From Thioalkalivibrio halophilus (GTDB lineage: Bacteria; Pseudomonadota; Gammaproteobacteria; Ectothiorhodospirales; Ectothiorhodospiraceae): DNA of 37,965 nt. The notes under the pieces were generated by a model. The model saw only the letters and a program-made list of their open reading frames with translations, was not told the DNA's origin and did no database searches. Shown in pieces: positions 26,455 to 36,190 of the stretch. The stretch spans positions 1 to 37,965 of the forward strand of contig NZ_MUZR01000047.1 of NCBI RefSeq assembly GCF_001995255.1, given 5' to 3'. The translations under genes and the position numbers were made by a program. Every line of letters begins with the position of its first letter. Positions within the stretch are counted from its first letter, which is position 1.

Positions 26455-26632
26455 GCCGGTCAGCCTACTACGAACCGGGCAGTGGATGCTCGTACGTGCA
26501 GACAACGGTTTGATTCGGGAACCTTTCGTGCCCGCGAGGGGCAGGGAAATGCAGGGAGGGCAGGGAGGAAAGGCTGGCAGAGCCCCGCCCGGGCCACGGC
26601 CACGGGCGGGCAAGGGGGCGAGTGGCCGGTGT
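26455..26632. other. Gap between cyanase and GGDEF-EAL genes, with a GC hairpin
   Basis: This gap holds no gene. A perfect 8-bp stem, CCCGCCCG / CGGGCGGG with an 11-base loop, lies at 26584-26610, just after the cyanase stop. It could end that transcript, but no T run follows on the minus strand, so it is only a possible terminator. The promoter of the GGDEF-EAL gene should also be here; I see no clear elements. Confidence 0.35.
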
Positions 26633-27079
26633 TCACCAACTCTTGTAGGGCAGGAACTTGCCGTTCCAGGTGATCTTCACCCGATCCCCCTTCGGGTCCT
26701 CGACCTTGTCGATGTCCATGGTGAAGTCGATGGCGCTCATGATGCCGTCGCCGAACTTCTCGTGGATCAGCGCCTTCATGGTGTCACCGTACACGTTGAT
26801 CGCCTCGTAGAAGCGGTAGATCACCGGGTCGGTCGGGATGGTCTTGTCCCAGTGCTTGTGCGGGAAGGCCTGCAGGGCCTTCGACACGTCGGGGCCCAGG
26901 TCGAGAAACGCGGTGAGCCGGTCGGCCGCCTCGGCGTCGAGGTGATTCATGCCGTAGCAGGCCGAGGTCACGTAGACCTCGTGCAGGCCGGTGGCCTCGG
27001 CGATGCCGGCCCAGGTCGCGGACCGGCCCTCCTTGGCTTCGAGGATGGTGGCGGTCATTTCGGTCTTGCTGAGGGTCAT
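26633..27079 (-). CDS. cynS: Cyanate hydratase (cyanase)
   Basis: This 148-residue enzyme converts cyanate and bicarbonate to ammonia and carbon dioxide (through carbamate), detoxifying cyanate and supplying nitrogen. The length equals that of other bacterial cyanases. The N-terminal part is a helical DNA-binding-like fold (KEGRSATWAGIAEATGLHEVYVTSAC), and the C-terminal catalytic part has Arg89 and Glu92 (DPVIYRFYEAINVYG) and Ser115 (FGDGIMSAIDF), matching the E. coli active-site Arg, Glu and Ser. ATG 27079 has GGGAGG at good spacing. Upstream lie a sigma-54 promoter and an activator-type palindrome, so expression should depend on the neighbouring sigma-54 regulator. Confidence 0.96.
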   Translation of the reverse strand: MTLSKTEMTATILEAKEGRSATWAGIAEATGLHEVYVTSACYGMNHLDAEAADRLTAFLDLGPDVSKALQAFPHKHWDKTIPTDPVIYRFYEAINVYGDTMKALIHEKFGDGIMSAIDFTMDIDKVEDPKGDRVKITWNGKFLPYKSW

Positions 27080-27126
27080 GGATGGCCTCCCGGTTGGTGT
27101 CGGATCAGTGTTGCCACCCAATGCTC

Positions 27127-27142
27127 TGCAGATCCCGTGCCA
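27127..27142 (-). promoter_or_regulatory. Sigma-54 (-24/-12) promoter of cynS
   Basis: The minus strand reads TGGCACGGGATCTGCA: a perfect TGGCACG -24 element, with GG and GC separated by exactly 10 bases as RpoN requires. Transcription should start near 27117, about 38 bases before the cyanase ATG. The same -24 element occurs at two other promoters in this cluster. Confidence 0.85.
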
Positions 27143-27203
27143 GCTGGACGCCGTTCACCGGATCCGCTCCGGGACGGCCGCACGGGAGCACGGGTCGGGT
27201 GAG

Positions 27204-27254
27204 GCGGACACTTTGTCCGCTCCCGGTGCGGACAAAGTGTCGACAATGTCCGCA
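27204..27254. promoter_or_regulatory. Probable enhancer (activator-binding) palindromes upstream of cynS
   Basis: GCGGACACTTTGTCCGC at 27204-27220 is a 17-bp palindrome whose reverse complement recurs exactly at 32416-32432. A second, partial copy (GCGGACAAAGTGTC) is at 27228-27241; together they form a perfect 14-bp inverted repeat (27207-27220 and 27228-27241) with a 7-bp centre. GTGTCGACAATGT at 27237-27249 also recurs at 32392-32404. The block lies about 90-135 bp upstream of the predicted cynS transcription start, the usual range for a sigma-54 enhancer, and just after the regulator gene stop. Confidence 0.75.
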
Positions 27255-27262
27255 CCGGGGTC

Positions 27263-28921
<1,659 letters not shown>

Positions 28922-28933
28922 GCCCGGTGTACA

Positions 28934-28949
28934 TGCAGAAACCCTGCCA
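28934..28949 (-). promoter_or_regulatory. Weak -24/-12-like sequence at the regulator start
   Basis: The minus strand reads TGGCAGGGTTTCTGCA, with correct GG-N10-GC spacing and one mismatch in the -24 element. Transcription from it would begin about two bases before the regulator ATG at 28921, leaving almost no leader. It may be an autoregulatory site, a promoter for leaderless mRNA, or chance. Confidence 0.3.
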
Positions 28950-29070
28950 GTGTCAGGGAGCCGGGCACGGCGCCATGCAGCGCCGGGTTGGTCCGGCGGT
29001 GGGGCCCCGTAATGCACGCGAATGGTGCAATCCTGCGATATCCGTGCTTCGGCGGTGCAGGTGGAAAGGG

Positions 29071-29098
29071 AAAAAGGCCCGGCCGCGAACGGCCGGGC
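29071..29098 (-). terminator. Rho-independent terminator of the importer operon
   Basis: On the minus strand a perfect 8-bp stem (GCCCGGCC / GGCCGGGC) with a 6-base loop runs into a T-rich tail (CTTTTTCCC). It lies about 30 bp past the permease stop, so the importer operon ends here and the regulator gene must have its own promoter. Confidence 0.85.
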
Positions 29099-29129
29099 AG
29101 ATGGAGGGAGCAGGGAGGGAGGGGGTGGT

Positions 29130-29969
29130 TCAGCTTTCGGCGTGGTAGCTGCTGCGCCGGATCAGCCGCACGCAGATGGCGTCCAGCATATAGCCGATCA
29201 GGCCGATCACCAGTACGAAGGCCGCCAGTTTGTCGTACTCGAGCGTGTCGCGGGCGTCGTTGATGGCGTAGCCGAGCCCCGAGGTCACGCCCAGGTATTC
29301 GGCCGGCACCAGTACGATCCAGGCCACGCCCACCGCCAGGCGGATGCCGGCGAACACGTCCTGGGCGATCGCGGGCATCACGATGTAGCGCAGCGTGTGG
29401 TAGGGGTTGGCGCCCAGGTTGTTGCCCACCTTGAGCCACATCGGATCGATGCGCTGCACGCCGTGCGCGGTGGCGTAGGTGATCGGCCAGACCGCGGCGA
29501 TGGCGATCAGGAAGACGATCGCCGCGTCCCAGGTGGCGAAGGCCAGCACCGCGATCGGCATCCACGCCAGCGGCGAGATCATGCGCAGGAACTGGAACGG
29601 TACGTGGGTGGTTTCGCGCAGCACGTTGAAGTAGCCGATCATCACGCCCAGCGGGACGCCGATCAGGATCGCGTAGAGCAGGCCGAAGCCGACCCGGTGC
29701 AGGCTGGATTCGATCGGCGACCAGACCTGCCCGGAACTCACGATGTCCCAGAAGGCGGTCAGCGTGGGCCCGGGGGCGAAGCTGGCGAAGGCCATGGTGT
29801 CGGGGTTGTTGGCGATGGCCCAGCCACCCCACCACCACAGGACCAGCAGTCCGGCGATGCCGAGCAGCGGGTACTGCAGCCGCCGGCGCAGGTGGTTCGC
29901 GGTGCGCAGGGAGGCCCACCCCCATTCCCCGGGGGTGGCCGGCAGGTCGAATGTGGCGTCACGGTTCAT
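29130..29969 (-). CDS. ABC transporter permease, nitrate/cyanate/taurine type (NrtB/CynB-like)
   Basis: This 279-residue inner-membrane permease has about six spans and a binding-protein-dependent transport domain. The ATPase-coupling loop is NLGANPYHTLRYIVMPAIAQDVFAGIRLAVGVAWIVLVPAEYLG, a typical NrtB/SsuC/TauC pattern. Its ATG overlaps the stop of the binding-protein gene by 4 bp. In this location, with cyanase in the same regulon, cyanate is the natural candidate substrate, but nitrate, bicarbonate or another small anion cannot be excluded by sequence. It is last in the operon and is followed by a strong terminator. Confidence 0.9.
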   Translation of the reverse strand: MNRDATFDLPATPGEWGWASLRTANHLRRRLQYPLLGIAGLLVLWWWGGWAIANNPDTMAFASFAPGPTLTAFWDIVSSGQVWSPIESSLHRVGFGLLYAILIGVPLGVMIGYFNVLRETTHVPFQFLRMISPLAWMPIAVLAFATWDAAIVFLIAIAAVWPITYATAHGVQRIDPMWLKVGNNLGANPYHTLRYIVMPAIAQDVFAGIRLAVGVAWIVLVPAEYLGVTSGLGYAINDARDTLEYDKLAAFVLVIGLIGYMLDAICVRLIRRSSYHAES

Positions 29970-31249
29970 AGCTTTACGACCTCCTCGCGGGCGAACGGCG
30001 AATCCATGTCCACGCCCGGGGCGTTGTGCCAGGCGGTGTATTTCTCCATGGCCTTCTCGACGAACTCGTAGTTGACCAGGTCATCGGCCACTTCCTGCGG
30101 GTCCAGGCCCGAGAGGAAGGTGGTGTCGCCGCCCACCAGGGTCTCGTTCATCGCCCCGACCAGCATCTTCGTCGCCGACGGGTAGGGCCACGGGGAGAAG
30201 TCGATGCGGCCGTTGCCCCAGTCGGCGTGGCGGATCGCGCCGGAGTCGATGTAGGTGCTGTCGTCGGCGTAGTTGGTCATCGCGCGTTCGACCACCCCGG
30301 ACGGCATCGGCAGATAGCCCTTGCCGTCACGCGACAGCAGGTGGGCGACCTCTTTCTTGTTGTCCTGAATATGCCCCTGGGCGCGGACCACGGCGTTCAT
30401 GGTCTTCTGCGTCCATTCGGGCTGGCGGTCGGTGAGCGTCTCGTTCATGCACACCACGCAGCAGGGGTGGTTCTTCCAGATGTCGCCGGTGAAGCGCAGC
30501 AGATTGCCGTGGGCCAGCATCTCGCCGGCGGCGTTGAAGGGCTCGGCGACGATGAAGGCGTCGATCGAGCGCGCGGCCAGGGCCGGCGGCATGTCCGGCG
30601 GCGGCATCAGCATCAGGTTGACCTCGTCCGGGGCCAGATCGTCGCCCTGATCCTTGATCACCGGTTTCAGGCCGGCGTCGCGCAGGGCCATCTGCATGAC
30701 GACGTTGTGCATGGAGTACCAGTAGGGCACGGCCACGCTCATGCCACCCATGTCGGAGAAGTCGTTGACCTCCACGTGGCGGCCGGTGACCACCGCCGAA
30801 CCGTTGGTGTGCGCCCAGGACATGATCTTGGCCGGGAAGTTGTTCTGGTAACGCATCCACAGCGGGATCGGCTTGAGCAGGTGGACCAGGTTGAAGCGGT
30901 TCGCCGCGAAGGATTCGATCAGCGGCGACCAGCCGCGGATCAGCTGCGGTTCGGCCACCTCCAGGCCCTCGTCCTCGAAATAGCCCTCGGAATGCGCGAC
31001 CAGCAGGGCCGCGGCATCGGTGATGGGGATGTAGCCGATGCGCACGACGCCGTCGAAGTCGTCCACTTCGGGGTCGACGCCACCCAGGTCGGGTTGCTGG
31101 GCGAGCAGCGAGCCCGGGGCGGTCAGGCCGGCGCCGGCGACCAGCGAGCCGGCCGCCGCCGAGCGCAGGAAGGTGCGGCGGGACAGGCTGCCGCCAAGGA
31201 TGCGGTCGAGTTCCGCGTCGATGTCGTGGTGGTTGTCGCAGTTGCACAT
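29966..31249 (-). CDS. Tat-exported ABC substrate-binding protein, NrtA/CmpA/CynA type
   Basis: This 427-residue protein has a twin-arginine signal (SRRTFLRSAAAGSLVAGAG, about residues 23-42), so it is exported folded. The mature part is an NrtA-like two-lobe binding protein (VRIGYIPITDAAALLVAHSEGYFEDEGLEVAEPQLIRGW near its start). NrtA relatives bind nitrate, bicarbonate or cyanate; the cyanase context favours cyanate. An unusual feature is the segment before the twin arginine, MCNCDNHHDID, which could bind a metal. GAGAGGAA lies just upstream of the ATG. It is the middle gene of an ATPase - binding protein - permease operon. Confidence 0.88.
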   Translation of the reverse strand: MCNCDNHHDIDAELDRILGGSLSRRTFLRSAAAGSLVAGAGLTAPGSLLAQQPDLGGVDPEVDDFDGVVRIGYIPITDAAALLVAHSEGYFEDEGLEVAEPQLIRGWSPLIESFAANRFNLVHLLKPIPLWMRYQNNFPAKIMSWAHTNGSAVVTGRHVEVNDFSDMGGMSVAVPYWYSMHNVVMQMALRDAGLKPVIKDQGDDLAPDEVNLMLMPPPDMPPALAARSIDAFIVAEPFNAAGEMLAHGNLLRFTGDIWKNHPCCVVCMNETLTDRQPEWTQKTMNAVVRAQGHIQDNKKEVAHLLSRDGKGYLPMPSGVVERAMTNYADDSTYIDSGAIRHADWGNGRIDFSPWPYPSATKMLVGAMNETLVGGDTTFLSGLDPQEVADDLVNYEFVEKAMEKYTAWHNAPGVDMDSPFAREEVVKL

Positions 31250-31285
31250 GGTGATGTTCCTCTCGGGTAACGGGCTAGGGACGGT

Positions 31286-32146
31286 TCAGGCCGCGCGAAT
31301 TGCGCGACGGGCGGGGGCGGATCCGGATGCGGCGGGATCGTCGGCTTCGGGGGCTTCGGCGGATGACGACGTGTCATCGGTCGGTTCGGGGCGCGAAGCC
31401 GGGTGGCGTGTCGCGCCAAAGAACTCCATCAGCTCGGCCTTCAGTTCGGTAAATCCGGGGCTGGTGCGGTCGCGTGGATGCGGCAGGTCCACCTTGAGCT
31501 GGTGCTGCAGCGTGCCCGGGTTGGAACCCATCACGACCACGCGATCGGCCATGGCGACGGCCTCTTCGATGTCATGGGTGACGAACACCACGGTGATGCC
31601 GCGATCCCGCGACAGCCGCACGACCTCGTCCTGCAGCTCGGTCTTGGTGAACGCATCCAGGGCGGAAAACGGCTCGTCCAGCAGCAGGAGTTCCGGGTCG
31701 GTTGCCAGGCTGCGCGCCAGGGCCACGCGCTGCTGCTGGCCACCGGACAGCGACTGCACGTTGACCTCGGCCTTTTCGGCCAGGCCCACCGTCTCCAGCA
31801 GGGCGTCGACGCGCTTGTTCATGCCTTCCTGACGGCCCTGGAAGATCAGGCCGAGGGAGGCGTTGCGGCGCACGGTCATCCACGGGTAGAGCGAGGGCTT
31901 CTGGAACATCATGTTCCAGCGCGGGCTGGGCTTGATGACCTGGTGGCCGTTTATGCGTACCGCCCCCTCGCTGGGGATCAGCAGGCCCGCGAGCATGTGC
32001 AGCAGGGTGGATTTCCCGCAGCCGCTCTGCCCGATCAGGGCGATGGTCTCGCCGGGGCTGACGGTCAGCTCGATGTCCTGGAGCGTCGGGTCCGTCTGTT
32101 TCGGATAGTGATGCGTGATGTAGTCGATGGAGATGGCTGCGCCCAT
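31286..32146 (-). CDS. ABC transporter ATPase, NrtD/SsuB/CynD-like
   Basis: This 286-residue ATPase energises the importer. Walker A GQSGCGKST is at residues 39-47, the signature is LSGGQQQRVALARSL, Walker B is LLLLDEPFSALD and the H-loop is VFVTHDIEEA. After the core (to about 245) a low-complexity tail rich in Pro, Ser, Ala and Asp runs to the end, longer than in most relatives. ATG 32146 has AGAGGAG at ideal spacing; the open frame further upstream is not used. It is the first gene of the operon, about 56 bases downstream of a predicted sigma-54 transcription start. Confidence 0.92.
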   Translation of the reverse strand: MGAAISIDYITHHYPKQTDPTLQDIELTVSPGETIALIGQSGCGKSTLLHMLAGLLIPSEGAVRINGHQVIKPSPRWNMMFQKPSLYPWMTVRRNASLGLIFQGRQEGMNKRVDALLETVGLAEKAEVNVQSLSGGQQQRVALARSLATDPELLLLDEPFSALDAFTKTELQDEVVRLSRDRGITVVFVTHDIEEAVAMADRVVVMGSNPGTLQHQLKVDLPHPRDRTSPGFTELKAELMEFFGATRHPASRPEPTDDTSSSAEAPEADDPAASGSAPARRAIRAA

Positions 32147-32211
32147 GGCGATGCTCCTCTTCCGGGAACGTTGATGGGCCGTGGTTCTCACGGCGCGCTC
32201 ACAGGAACCCT

Positions 32212-32227
32212 TACAAGAGGCGTGCCA
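32212..32227 (-). promoter_or_regulatory. Sigma-54 promoter of the importer operon
   Basis: The minus strand reads TGGCACGCCTCTTGTA. The -24 element TGGCACG is perfect; the -12 element is TTGT, so the usual GC reads GT. Predicted start is near 32202. Shared enhancer sites lie about 190-230 bp upstream, between this promoter and the divergent one. Confidence 0.65.
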
Positions 32228-32386
32228 GATGCAGAACGGCGGCGGACCGGGCGCGAAACGGGGTGGCCCCGGAGGGGGTGAAACGGCTGCAGGACGCGGA
32301 TCAGCGGGGACCAGGCGGGGGTCACGGGCCGGCGCGGGCGGTGACGCCGGGTGGCGGTGGCCGACGTTTCGTCGTGGTGCAACGGG

Positions 32387-32440
32387 GCATTGTGTCGACA
32401 ATGTTGGTGCAAAGTGCGGACAAAGTGTCCGCTTTGTCCG
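32387..32440. promoter_or_regulatory. Probable enhancer palindromes shared with the cynS region
   Basis: GCGGACAAAGTGTCCGC at 32416-32432 is the exact reverse complement of the palindrome at 27204-27220. GTGTCGACAATGT at 32392-32404 is an exact copy of 27237-27249 and sits inside a CATTGT ... ACAATG inverted repeat. CTTTGTCCG at 32432-32440 adds a further half-site. The block centres about 120-150 bp upstream of the predicted start of the OsmC-like operon. Confidence 0.75.
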
Positions 32441-32517
32441 ACTGCGGGTCAGGGCAATCTCCCCGGATGGACTGCCGATCGGCCGAAAACCGCGGCATGG
32501 CGCCATCGGGGGCAACA

Positions 32518-32533
32518 TGGCACGGCTTCTGCA
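32518..32533 (+). promoter_or_regulatory. Sigma-54 promoter of the OsmC-like/rubredoxin operon
   Basis: TGGCACGGCTTCTGCA on the plus strand: a perfect TGGCACG -24 element and CTGCA -12 element with GG-N10-GC spacing, nearly the same as the cynS promoter. Predicted start is near 32544, about 55 bases before the first ATG (32599). Confidence 0.85.
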
Positions 32534-32598
32534 ACGGGACTGGCGACCCGGCCACCAAGGTTCGGGCATTGACCAAACAACCGTCAGGAGACCTGATC

Positions 32599-33147
32599 AT
32601 GTCGACCGCAGAAGCCACCACCACGATTTCCATGAATGCCCTGGATCCCATCGACCAGGACGGGCTGAACAAGCTCGCCGACAAGGGCAAGTCCAACCCC
32701 GACAGTGTCGTGACCCTCAAGGCGCGCACCGTGTGCGAGGGCAAGTTCCGCAACCTTACCTACGTGCGTGACCTCGATGCCCACGTGATCGACGAGCCCC
32801 CGCATCTGCTGGGCGACGACACTGCGCCCAACCCCTCGGAGGCCGCGCTGGCCAGCCTGGGGGCCTGCCTGTCGGTGGGGATGCATGCCAACGCCATCGA
32901 TCGCGGCATCACCCTCACCAAGCTGGAGCTTTCGCTGGAGGGTGACATCAACGTGACCGCGGTCTGGGGCGTGGGCGACACCGACAAGTCCAAGCGCCTG
33001 GGCTTCACCGACATCCGCGTGAAGGTCGACCTCGAAGGCGATGCCAGCGAGGAAGAGCTGAAGGAACTGGTGGCGCACGCCGACTTCTGGTCGCCGGTCG
33101 CCAACACCATGCGCAACCCGGTCAACGTGGCCGTGGAAAAGGCCTGA
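32599..33147 (+). CDS. OsmC-family protein
   Basis: This 182-residue protein belongs to the OsmC/Ohr superfamily, which includes thiol peroxidases. The family helix NPSEAALASLGACLSVGMHANA carries Cys90, at the place of the peroxidatic Cys. The second family Cys, usually in a C-P-V-x-N-T stretch, appears as Ser here (HADFWSPVANTMRNP), so the resolving Cys is missing; another Cys (46) lies in the N-terminal part. It may be a non-peroxidase member or use another thiol. AGGAG precedes the ATG. It is first in a four-gene operon with a sigma-54 promoter. Confidence 0.82.
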   Translation: MSTAEATTTISMNALDPIDQDGLNKLADKGKSNPDSVVTLKARTVCEGKFRNLTYVRDLDAHVIDEPPHLLGDDTAPNPSEAALASLGACLSVGMHANAIDRGITLTKLELSLEGDINVTAVWGVGDTDKSKRLGFTDIRVKVDLEGDASEEELKELVAHADFWSPVANTMRNPVNVAVEKA

Positions 33148-33164
33148 GGCCGAGGAGACCCGTA

Positions 33165-34301
33165 ATGCTCGAGACCCGTACACAGCAAGCGGGGGAGGCG
33201 CCGGTCTCCGGACCGGCGCCGGCCGAGGACGGGCTGCGGGAACTGGTGGCGGGGCAGCTTGCCCCGCTCACCGGCCGCATCGACCGTGAAGGCCTCTACC
33301 CCGAAGAATTCCTGCGCGAGGCTGGCCAGCTGGGAGCGTTTCGTTCGCATCTGGCGAGCCAGAACCCGGCGGGCAAGGCCGATCTGGTGTCCGCGATCCG
33401 CGCCGAGGAGGTGATCTCCGCCGAATGCATGACCACCGGATTCGTTGCCTGGTGCCAGAACGCCTGCGCCTGGTACGTGGAGAACAGCGATTCCTCCACG
33501 CTCAAGCGCGAGGTACTGCCGAAGCTGGCCAATGGCGAGGCGTTCGGCGCCACCGCGCTGTCCAATCCGATGAAATGGTTCGCCAGCATCGAGGAGCTCA
33601 AGCTCTCGGCCGAACGTGTGGAGGGCGGCTACGTGGTGTCCGGGGCGCTGCCGTGGGTGTCCAACCTGGGCGAGGACCACTACTTCGGTGCGATCTTCCG
33701 TACCACGGATGACAACCCGCGTCCGCTGATGGCGGTCATCAACTGCGCCGACCCCGGCTTCAGCCTGACCCCGTGCCCCGAGTTCATCGCCCTGGAGGGT
33801 TCGCGCACCTTCGGCTGCCATTTCGACCGGGTGTTCGTGCCCGACGAGCACGTGCTGGCGGATCCGCTGCCGGAGTACATCCAGCGCATCCGTCCCGGTT
33901 TCGTGCTGCTGCAGATGGGCATGGGCCTGGGCCTGATCGAGGGCTGCATCAACACCATGCACGAGGCCAACGAGACCCTGTCGCACGTGAACGGTTACCT
34001 CGACGACCAGGCGGGCGAGCTGGAGGAGGTCCTGGAAGACGCACGCCAGGCGACCTATGCCCTGGCCCGCGATCCCTTCGACACCAGCGACGCGTTCTTT
34101 GCCGACGTGCTGCAGATGCGTCTGACCGGTTCGGAGCTGGCGCTGCGTGCTTCGCAGTCGGCGTTGCTGCACACCGGGGCGCGTGGCTATCTCGCCAGCG
34201 CGGCGGCCCAGCGCAAGCTGCGCGAATCCTATTTCGTGGCCATCGTTACGCCTGCCATCAAGCACCTGCGCAAGGAGCTGGCGCGTATCCACGCCCACTG
34301 A
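33165..34301 (+). CDS. Acyl-CoA dehydrogenase-superfamily flavoprotein, substrate unknown
   Basis: This 378-residue protein has the acyl-CoA dehydrogenase layout: an N-terminal helical domain ([17 protein letters not shown]), a central beta domain ([42 protein letters not shown], the flavin-side motif) and a C-terminal helical bundle ([21 protein letters not shown] ... [22 protein letters not shown]). The catalytic Glu of classical members, in a YEGTSQ-like motif, is not found; the aligned stretch is [12 protein letters not shown]. That absence is common in superfamily members that work as flavin monooxygenases or other oxidases. Encoded with rubredoxin and its reductase, it may receive electrons from them. 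A strong GAGGAG site precedes the ATG. Confidence 0.8.
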   Translation: MLETRTQQAGEAPVSGPAPAEDGLRELVAGQLAPLTGRIDREGLYPEEFLREAGQLGAFRSHLASQNPAGKADLVSAIRAEEVISAECMTTGFVAWCQNACAWYVENSDSSTLKREVLPKLANGEAFGATALSNPMKWFASIEELKLSAERVEGGYVVSGALPWVSNLGEDHYFGAIFRTTDDNPRPLMAVINCADPGFSLTPCPEFIALEGSRTFGCHFDRVFVPDEHVLADPLPEYIQRIRPGFVLLQMGMGLGLIEGCINTMHEANETLSHVNGYLDDQAGELEEVLEDARQATYALARDPFDTSDAFFADVLQMRLTGSELALRASQSALLHTGARGYLASAAAQRKLRESYFVAIVTPAIKHLRKELARIHAH

Positions 34302-34322
34302 CCGGCGCCCGGAGGAGACATC

Positions 34323-34706
34323 ATGCTGGAAACCACCACCAAACTCGATGCCGAAGCGGCCGTGGCGGCCCTGAAAGAGGCCGTGGAGGCGCAGGGCCTG
34401 CGCGTGGCCGCCGAGATCAACGGCCAGGCCAACGCGGCGATGATCGGGGCCGAGGTCCCGGTCGACCGTATCCTCGAGGTCTTTCATCCGCGCTATGCCC
34501 TGCGCGTGTGGGAGGCCTGCAAGCCCGCGGGGATCGACATCCCGCTGCGCATCCATGTCTGGAGCGACGGCGAGCAGCTGCATGTAACGGCGCGGCGCCC
34601 GTCGGAGGTCTTCGCCCCCTGGGGCAGCGCCGACCTGGATGCCCTGGGCGCGGAGCTGGATCCGCTGTTCGAGGCCATTGTCGCCAGTCTGCCGGAGGTT
34701 GCGTGA
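34323..34706 (+). CDS. DUF302-family protein
   Basis: This 127-residue protein carries the DUF302 core: [14 protein letters not shown], then [42 protein letters not shown], matching the family's pattern of a fixed 'AGID-PL' turn followed by a two-strand VWxDxDGxxxV motif. The family's function is not known. GGAGGAG lies before the ATG, and its stop overlaps the ATG of the rubredoxin fusion gene (TGATG), so the two are translated together. Two short genes of this operon (OsmC and DUF302) therefore accompany the flavoprotein and electron donor. Confidence 0.78.
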   Translation: MLETTTKLDAEAAVAALKEAVEAQGLRVAAEINGQANAAMIGAEVPVDRILEVFHPRYALRVWEACKPAGIDIPLRIHVWSDGEQLHVTARRPSEVFAPWGSADLDALGAELDPLFEAIVASLPEVA

Positions 34707-36151
34707 TGTCTGCTGAAGCCGAAACCGAATATCGACGCTACATCTGCCGCGTGTGCGGCTACATCTACGACGAGGCGAAGGGCGACCCGGACTCGGGTCT
34801 GCCACCGGGGACCCGGTTCGAGGACATCCCGGACGACTGGTACTGCCCCGACTGCAACGTCACCAAGGCCGATTTCGACCGCCTGCAGCCGCGTGCCGAG
34901 GACCCGGTCGAGGCACAAGCGGCGCAGGCCTGGCGCACCCCGCTGGCGGACGACCCGGATGCGGTGGTGGTCGTCGGCGGCGGCATGGCCGGCTGGGCGA
35001 TGGCCGAGGAACTGCGCGCCCGCGACCCGGAGCGCAGTATTCGTCTGGTGACCGGGGATCGCGGCGATTATTACACCAAACCGCGGATCTCCACGGCCTG
35101 TGCGCGCGGCGTGGACCCGGACGACCTGATGGAGGAATCCGGCGTGGCGCGGGCCGCGCGCCTGGGCGTCGAGCTGCTGCCGCACGTGCGCCTGCTGGAC
35201 ATCGACCGTGAACGCCGGCGCCTGATCACCCCGCGCGGCGGCATTCCCTACGGCGATCTGGTGCTGGCGACCGGCGCGAGCCCGATACGGCTCGACATTC
35301 CGGGCGACGGACCCCCGCCGCGGGTGGTGAACACCCTGGATGACTACCGCGCGCTGCGTGCGGAACTGCAACCCGGGGCCCGCGTGGCGATCGTGGGCGC
35401 GGGGCTGGTCGGCAGCGAGCTGGCCGATGATCTGGCGGCCGGCGGCTATTCGGTGGATCTGATCGAGATGGCCGAGCGCCCGCTGGCGCGGCTCGCGCCG
35501 CCCGAGCTGGGGGATGACCTGGCGGCTGCACTGGCGCAGCGCGGGGTCGCCCTGTACACCGGGACCTCGGTGGCTTGTCTGCAGGCCTTGCCGGCGGCGG
35601 GCGAAGGTCCCGTGGCGTCCCGGCTGAAACTGGCCGGTGGCGAGACCCTGGAAGCGGACGTCGTGATTACCGCCCTCGGTTTGCGGCCGAACATCGACGT
35701 GGCTGTCGGGGCCGGCCTGGACTGCGGGCGCGGCATCCGGGTGGATGCCACGCTGGCGACCTCCGATCCGGCGATCCGCGCCCTCGGGGACTGCGCCGAA
35801 TACGACGGCGTCCTGCGCCCCTACGTGGGTACGCTGCGGGCCCAGGCGGAAGTGATCGCCGATCGCCTGGCCGGGGGAACGGCGCGCTATGAACCGGACG
35901 CCGGCACCGTGCAGGTCAAGACCACCAGCCTGCCGATGCAGGTCTGCCCGCCATCGGCCGCGGATGCGGCCACCGGTGAGTGGGTGCTCGTCGGGGGCGA
36001 TGCCGACGGCCGCCGGATGGAGTTCCATGCCAACGGCCGTCTGGCGGGCTTCGCCCTGTCCGGGGCCCTGACCCGCGAGGCCGGGCCGATGGAGGCCCGG
36101 CTGGGCGAGGCGGTGACGCAGCCGGAGGTTCGTGCGCGGATGGCGTCCTGA
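34706..36151 (+). CDS. Rubredoxin fused to NAD(P)H:rubredoxin reductase-type FAD oxidoreductase
   Basis: This 481-residue single-chain electron carrier and reductase has a rubredoxin domain at residues 9-57, with iron ligands Cys14, Cys17, Cys47 and Cys50 (CRVCG ... [11 protein letters not shown]). The rest is a two-dinucleotide-domain flavoprotein: FAD site [17 protein letters not shown] (GxGxxG-type at 91-96), NAD(P)H site [17 protein letters not shown] (231-238) and a C-terminal FAD motif ([11 protein letters not shown]). It should pass electrons from NAD(P)H to its own rubredoxin and on to an acceptor, plausibly the flavoprotein encoded two genes earlier. It is last in the operon. Confidence 0.93.
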   Translation: MSAEAETEYRRYICRVCGYIYDEAKGDPDSGLPPGTRFEDIPDDWYCPDCNVTKADFDRLQPRAEDPVEAQAAQAWRTPLADDPDAVVVVGGGMAGWAMAEELRARDPERSIRLVTGDRGDYYTKPRISTACARGVDPDDLMEESGVARAARLGVELLPHVRLLDIDRERRRLITPRGGIPYGDLVLATGASPIRLDIPGDGPPPRVVNTLDDYRALRAELQPGARVAIVGAGLVGSELADDLAAGGYSVDLIEMAERPLARLAPPELGDDLAAALAQRGVALYTGTSVACLQALPAAGEGPVASRLKLAGGETLEADVVITALGLRPNIDVAVGAGLDCGRGIRVDATLATSDPAIRALGDCAEYDGVLRPYVGTLRAQAEVIADRLAGGTARYEPDAGTVQVKTTSLPMQVCPPSAADAATGEWVLVGGDADGRRMEFHANGRLAGFALSGALTREAGPMEARLGEAVTQPEVRARMAS

Positions 36152-36190
36152 CGGACGCCTTCCGGCCGTGCCCCGGCGCTGCGCGGGGCT

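Larger units (their letters stand above)
32147..32598. promoter_or_regulatory. 452-bp divergent control region of the cyanate/redox cluster
   Basis: No gene is seen here, although frames are open by chance. In order, it holds the importer promoter (32227-32212, minus), a GC-rich stretch without recognisable signals (32228-32385), the putative enhancer block (32387-32440), and the promoter of the OsmC-like operon (32518-32533, plus). One activator bound in the centre could serve both directions through DNA looping. Confidence 0.7.

Noticed and set aside
36171-36190. Hairpin after the rubredoxin operon as a terminator
   Set aside because: A 6-bp stem with an 8-base loop and no T tract; it could be chance in GC-rich DNA.
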